Shown here: in pieces, positions 5,284 through 5,305 of the stretch
Layout of the letters: each line of letters begins with the position of its first letter
How positions within the stretch are numbered: the stretch's first letter is position 1
Source of the DNA: Nanohaloarchaea archaeon PL-Br10_U2g5
GTDB lineage: Archaea > Halobacteriota > Halobacteria > Halobacteriales > Haloferacaceae
Reading direction: 5' to 3'
Assembly: GCA_001564205.1 (NCBI GenBank)
Contig: LKMY01000150.1
Location: 1 to 5,305 of the forward strand
Length of the DNA: 5,305 nt
The notes under the pieces: model-generated
What the model was told of the DNA's origin: nothing
What the model saw: only the letters and a program-made list of their open reading frames with translations
Database searches by the model: none
Translations under genes and position numbers: made by a program

Positions 5284-5305
5284 TGCACCGTCCGGGAATT
5301 GAACC
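5284..5305 (-). tRNA. 3' end of a tRNA gene, probably tRNA-Gly (cut by window edge)
   Basis: The minus strand entering from the right edge reads GG TTCAATT CCCGG ACGGTGC A. This parses as the last two bases of the T stem's 5' side, a seven-base T loop, the five-base 3' side of the T stem, the seven-base 3' acceptor strand, and discriminator A at complement 5284. No CCA follows (next bases TTT), as is usual in haloarchaea. From memory, haloarchaeal tRNA-Gly genes end GGGTTCAATTCCCGG followed by CGGTGCA, which fits well. The predicted 5' acceptor strand is GCACCGT. The anticodon lies outside the window, so the glycine identity is a similarity judgement; tRNA-Glu (ending CGGAGCA) is less similar. 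Confidence 0.7.

Noticed and set aside
4782..5288. Minus-strand open frame overlapping the OLD-like gene end and the tRNA
   Set aside because: It is extremely Arg-rich, starts inside the tRNA 3' end and runs opposite the OLD-like coding sequence.
1..5305. CRISPR array, insertion sequence or toxin-antitoxin pair
   Set aside because: No regularly spaced repeats with unique spacers, transposase, terminal inverted repeats or paired small overlapping genes are visible. The only tandem repeat is the in-frame 15-bp one.

Overview
The window looks like the chromosome of an extremely halophilic archaeon (class Halobacteria). It is GC-rich, its predicted proteins are strongly acidic (Asp/Glu-rich, Lys-poor), translation starts have no clear Shine-Dalgarno sequence, and the 3' end of a tRNA gene at the right edge fits the haloarchaeal tRNA-Gly pattern. 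The species cannot be named from this sequence.

Layout from left to right. On the minus strand, an edge-truncated gene for a small membrane protein (N-terminal 63 residues, one clear membrane helix) lies downstream of a complete NAD kinase gene (nadK, 275 aa). A 158-bp divergent intergenic region separates nadK from a plus-strand gene for a single-domain KaiC/RAD55-type ATPase (460 aa). The first half of that ATPase is a long acidic, probably disordered extension. It carries a 15-bp tandem repeat (five DEAF pentapeptide units) and three copies of DPFGG. A short AT-rich intergenic region with a TATA-like element follows, then a 136-aa beta-rich protein I do not recognise. Next is a 652-aa OLD-family protein: an ABC-type ATPase with a C-terminal Toprim-like domain. 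About 80 bp further on, the window ends inside a minus-strand tRNA gene, of which only the last 22 nt are visible.

How the genes relate. NAD kinase (NADP synthesis) is housekeeping. The KaiC-like ATPase has the look of a signalling or regulatory ATPase with a tail for protein contacts. The small protein and the OLD-like gene point the same way as the KaiC-like gene but have gaps of about 112 and 96 bp, so a single operon is not shown. The most unusual feature is the OLD-like protein: its ATPase motifs are intact, but the metal-binding acidic residues expected in a Toprim nuclease appear replaced (VEG to VGDG, DxD to HDGT). It may therefore be an ATPase with a non-nucleolytic Toprim fold. Its position beside a tRNA 3' end is compatible with an integration site, but no att repeat, integrase or second boundary is visible here. 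No rRNA, insertion sequence or CRISPR array was found.
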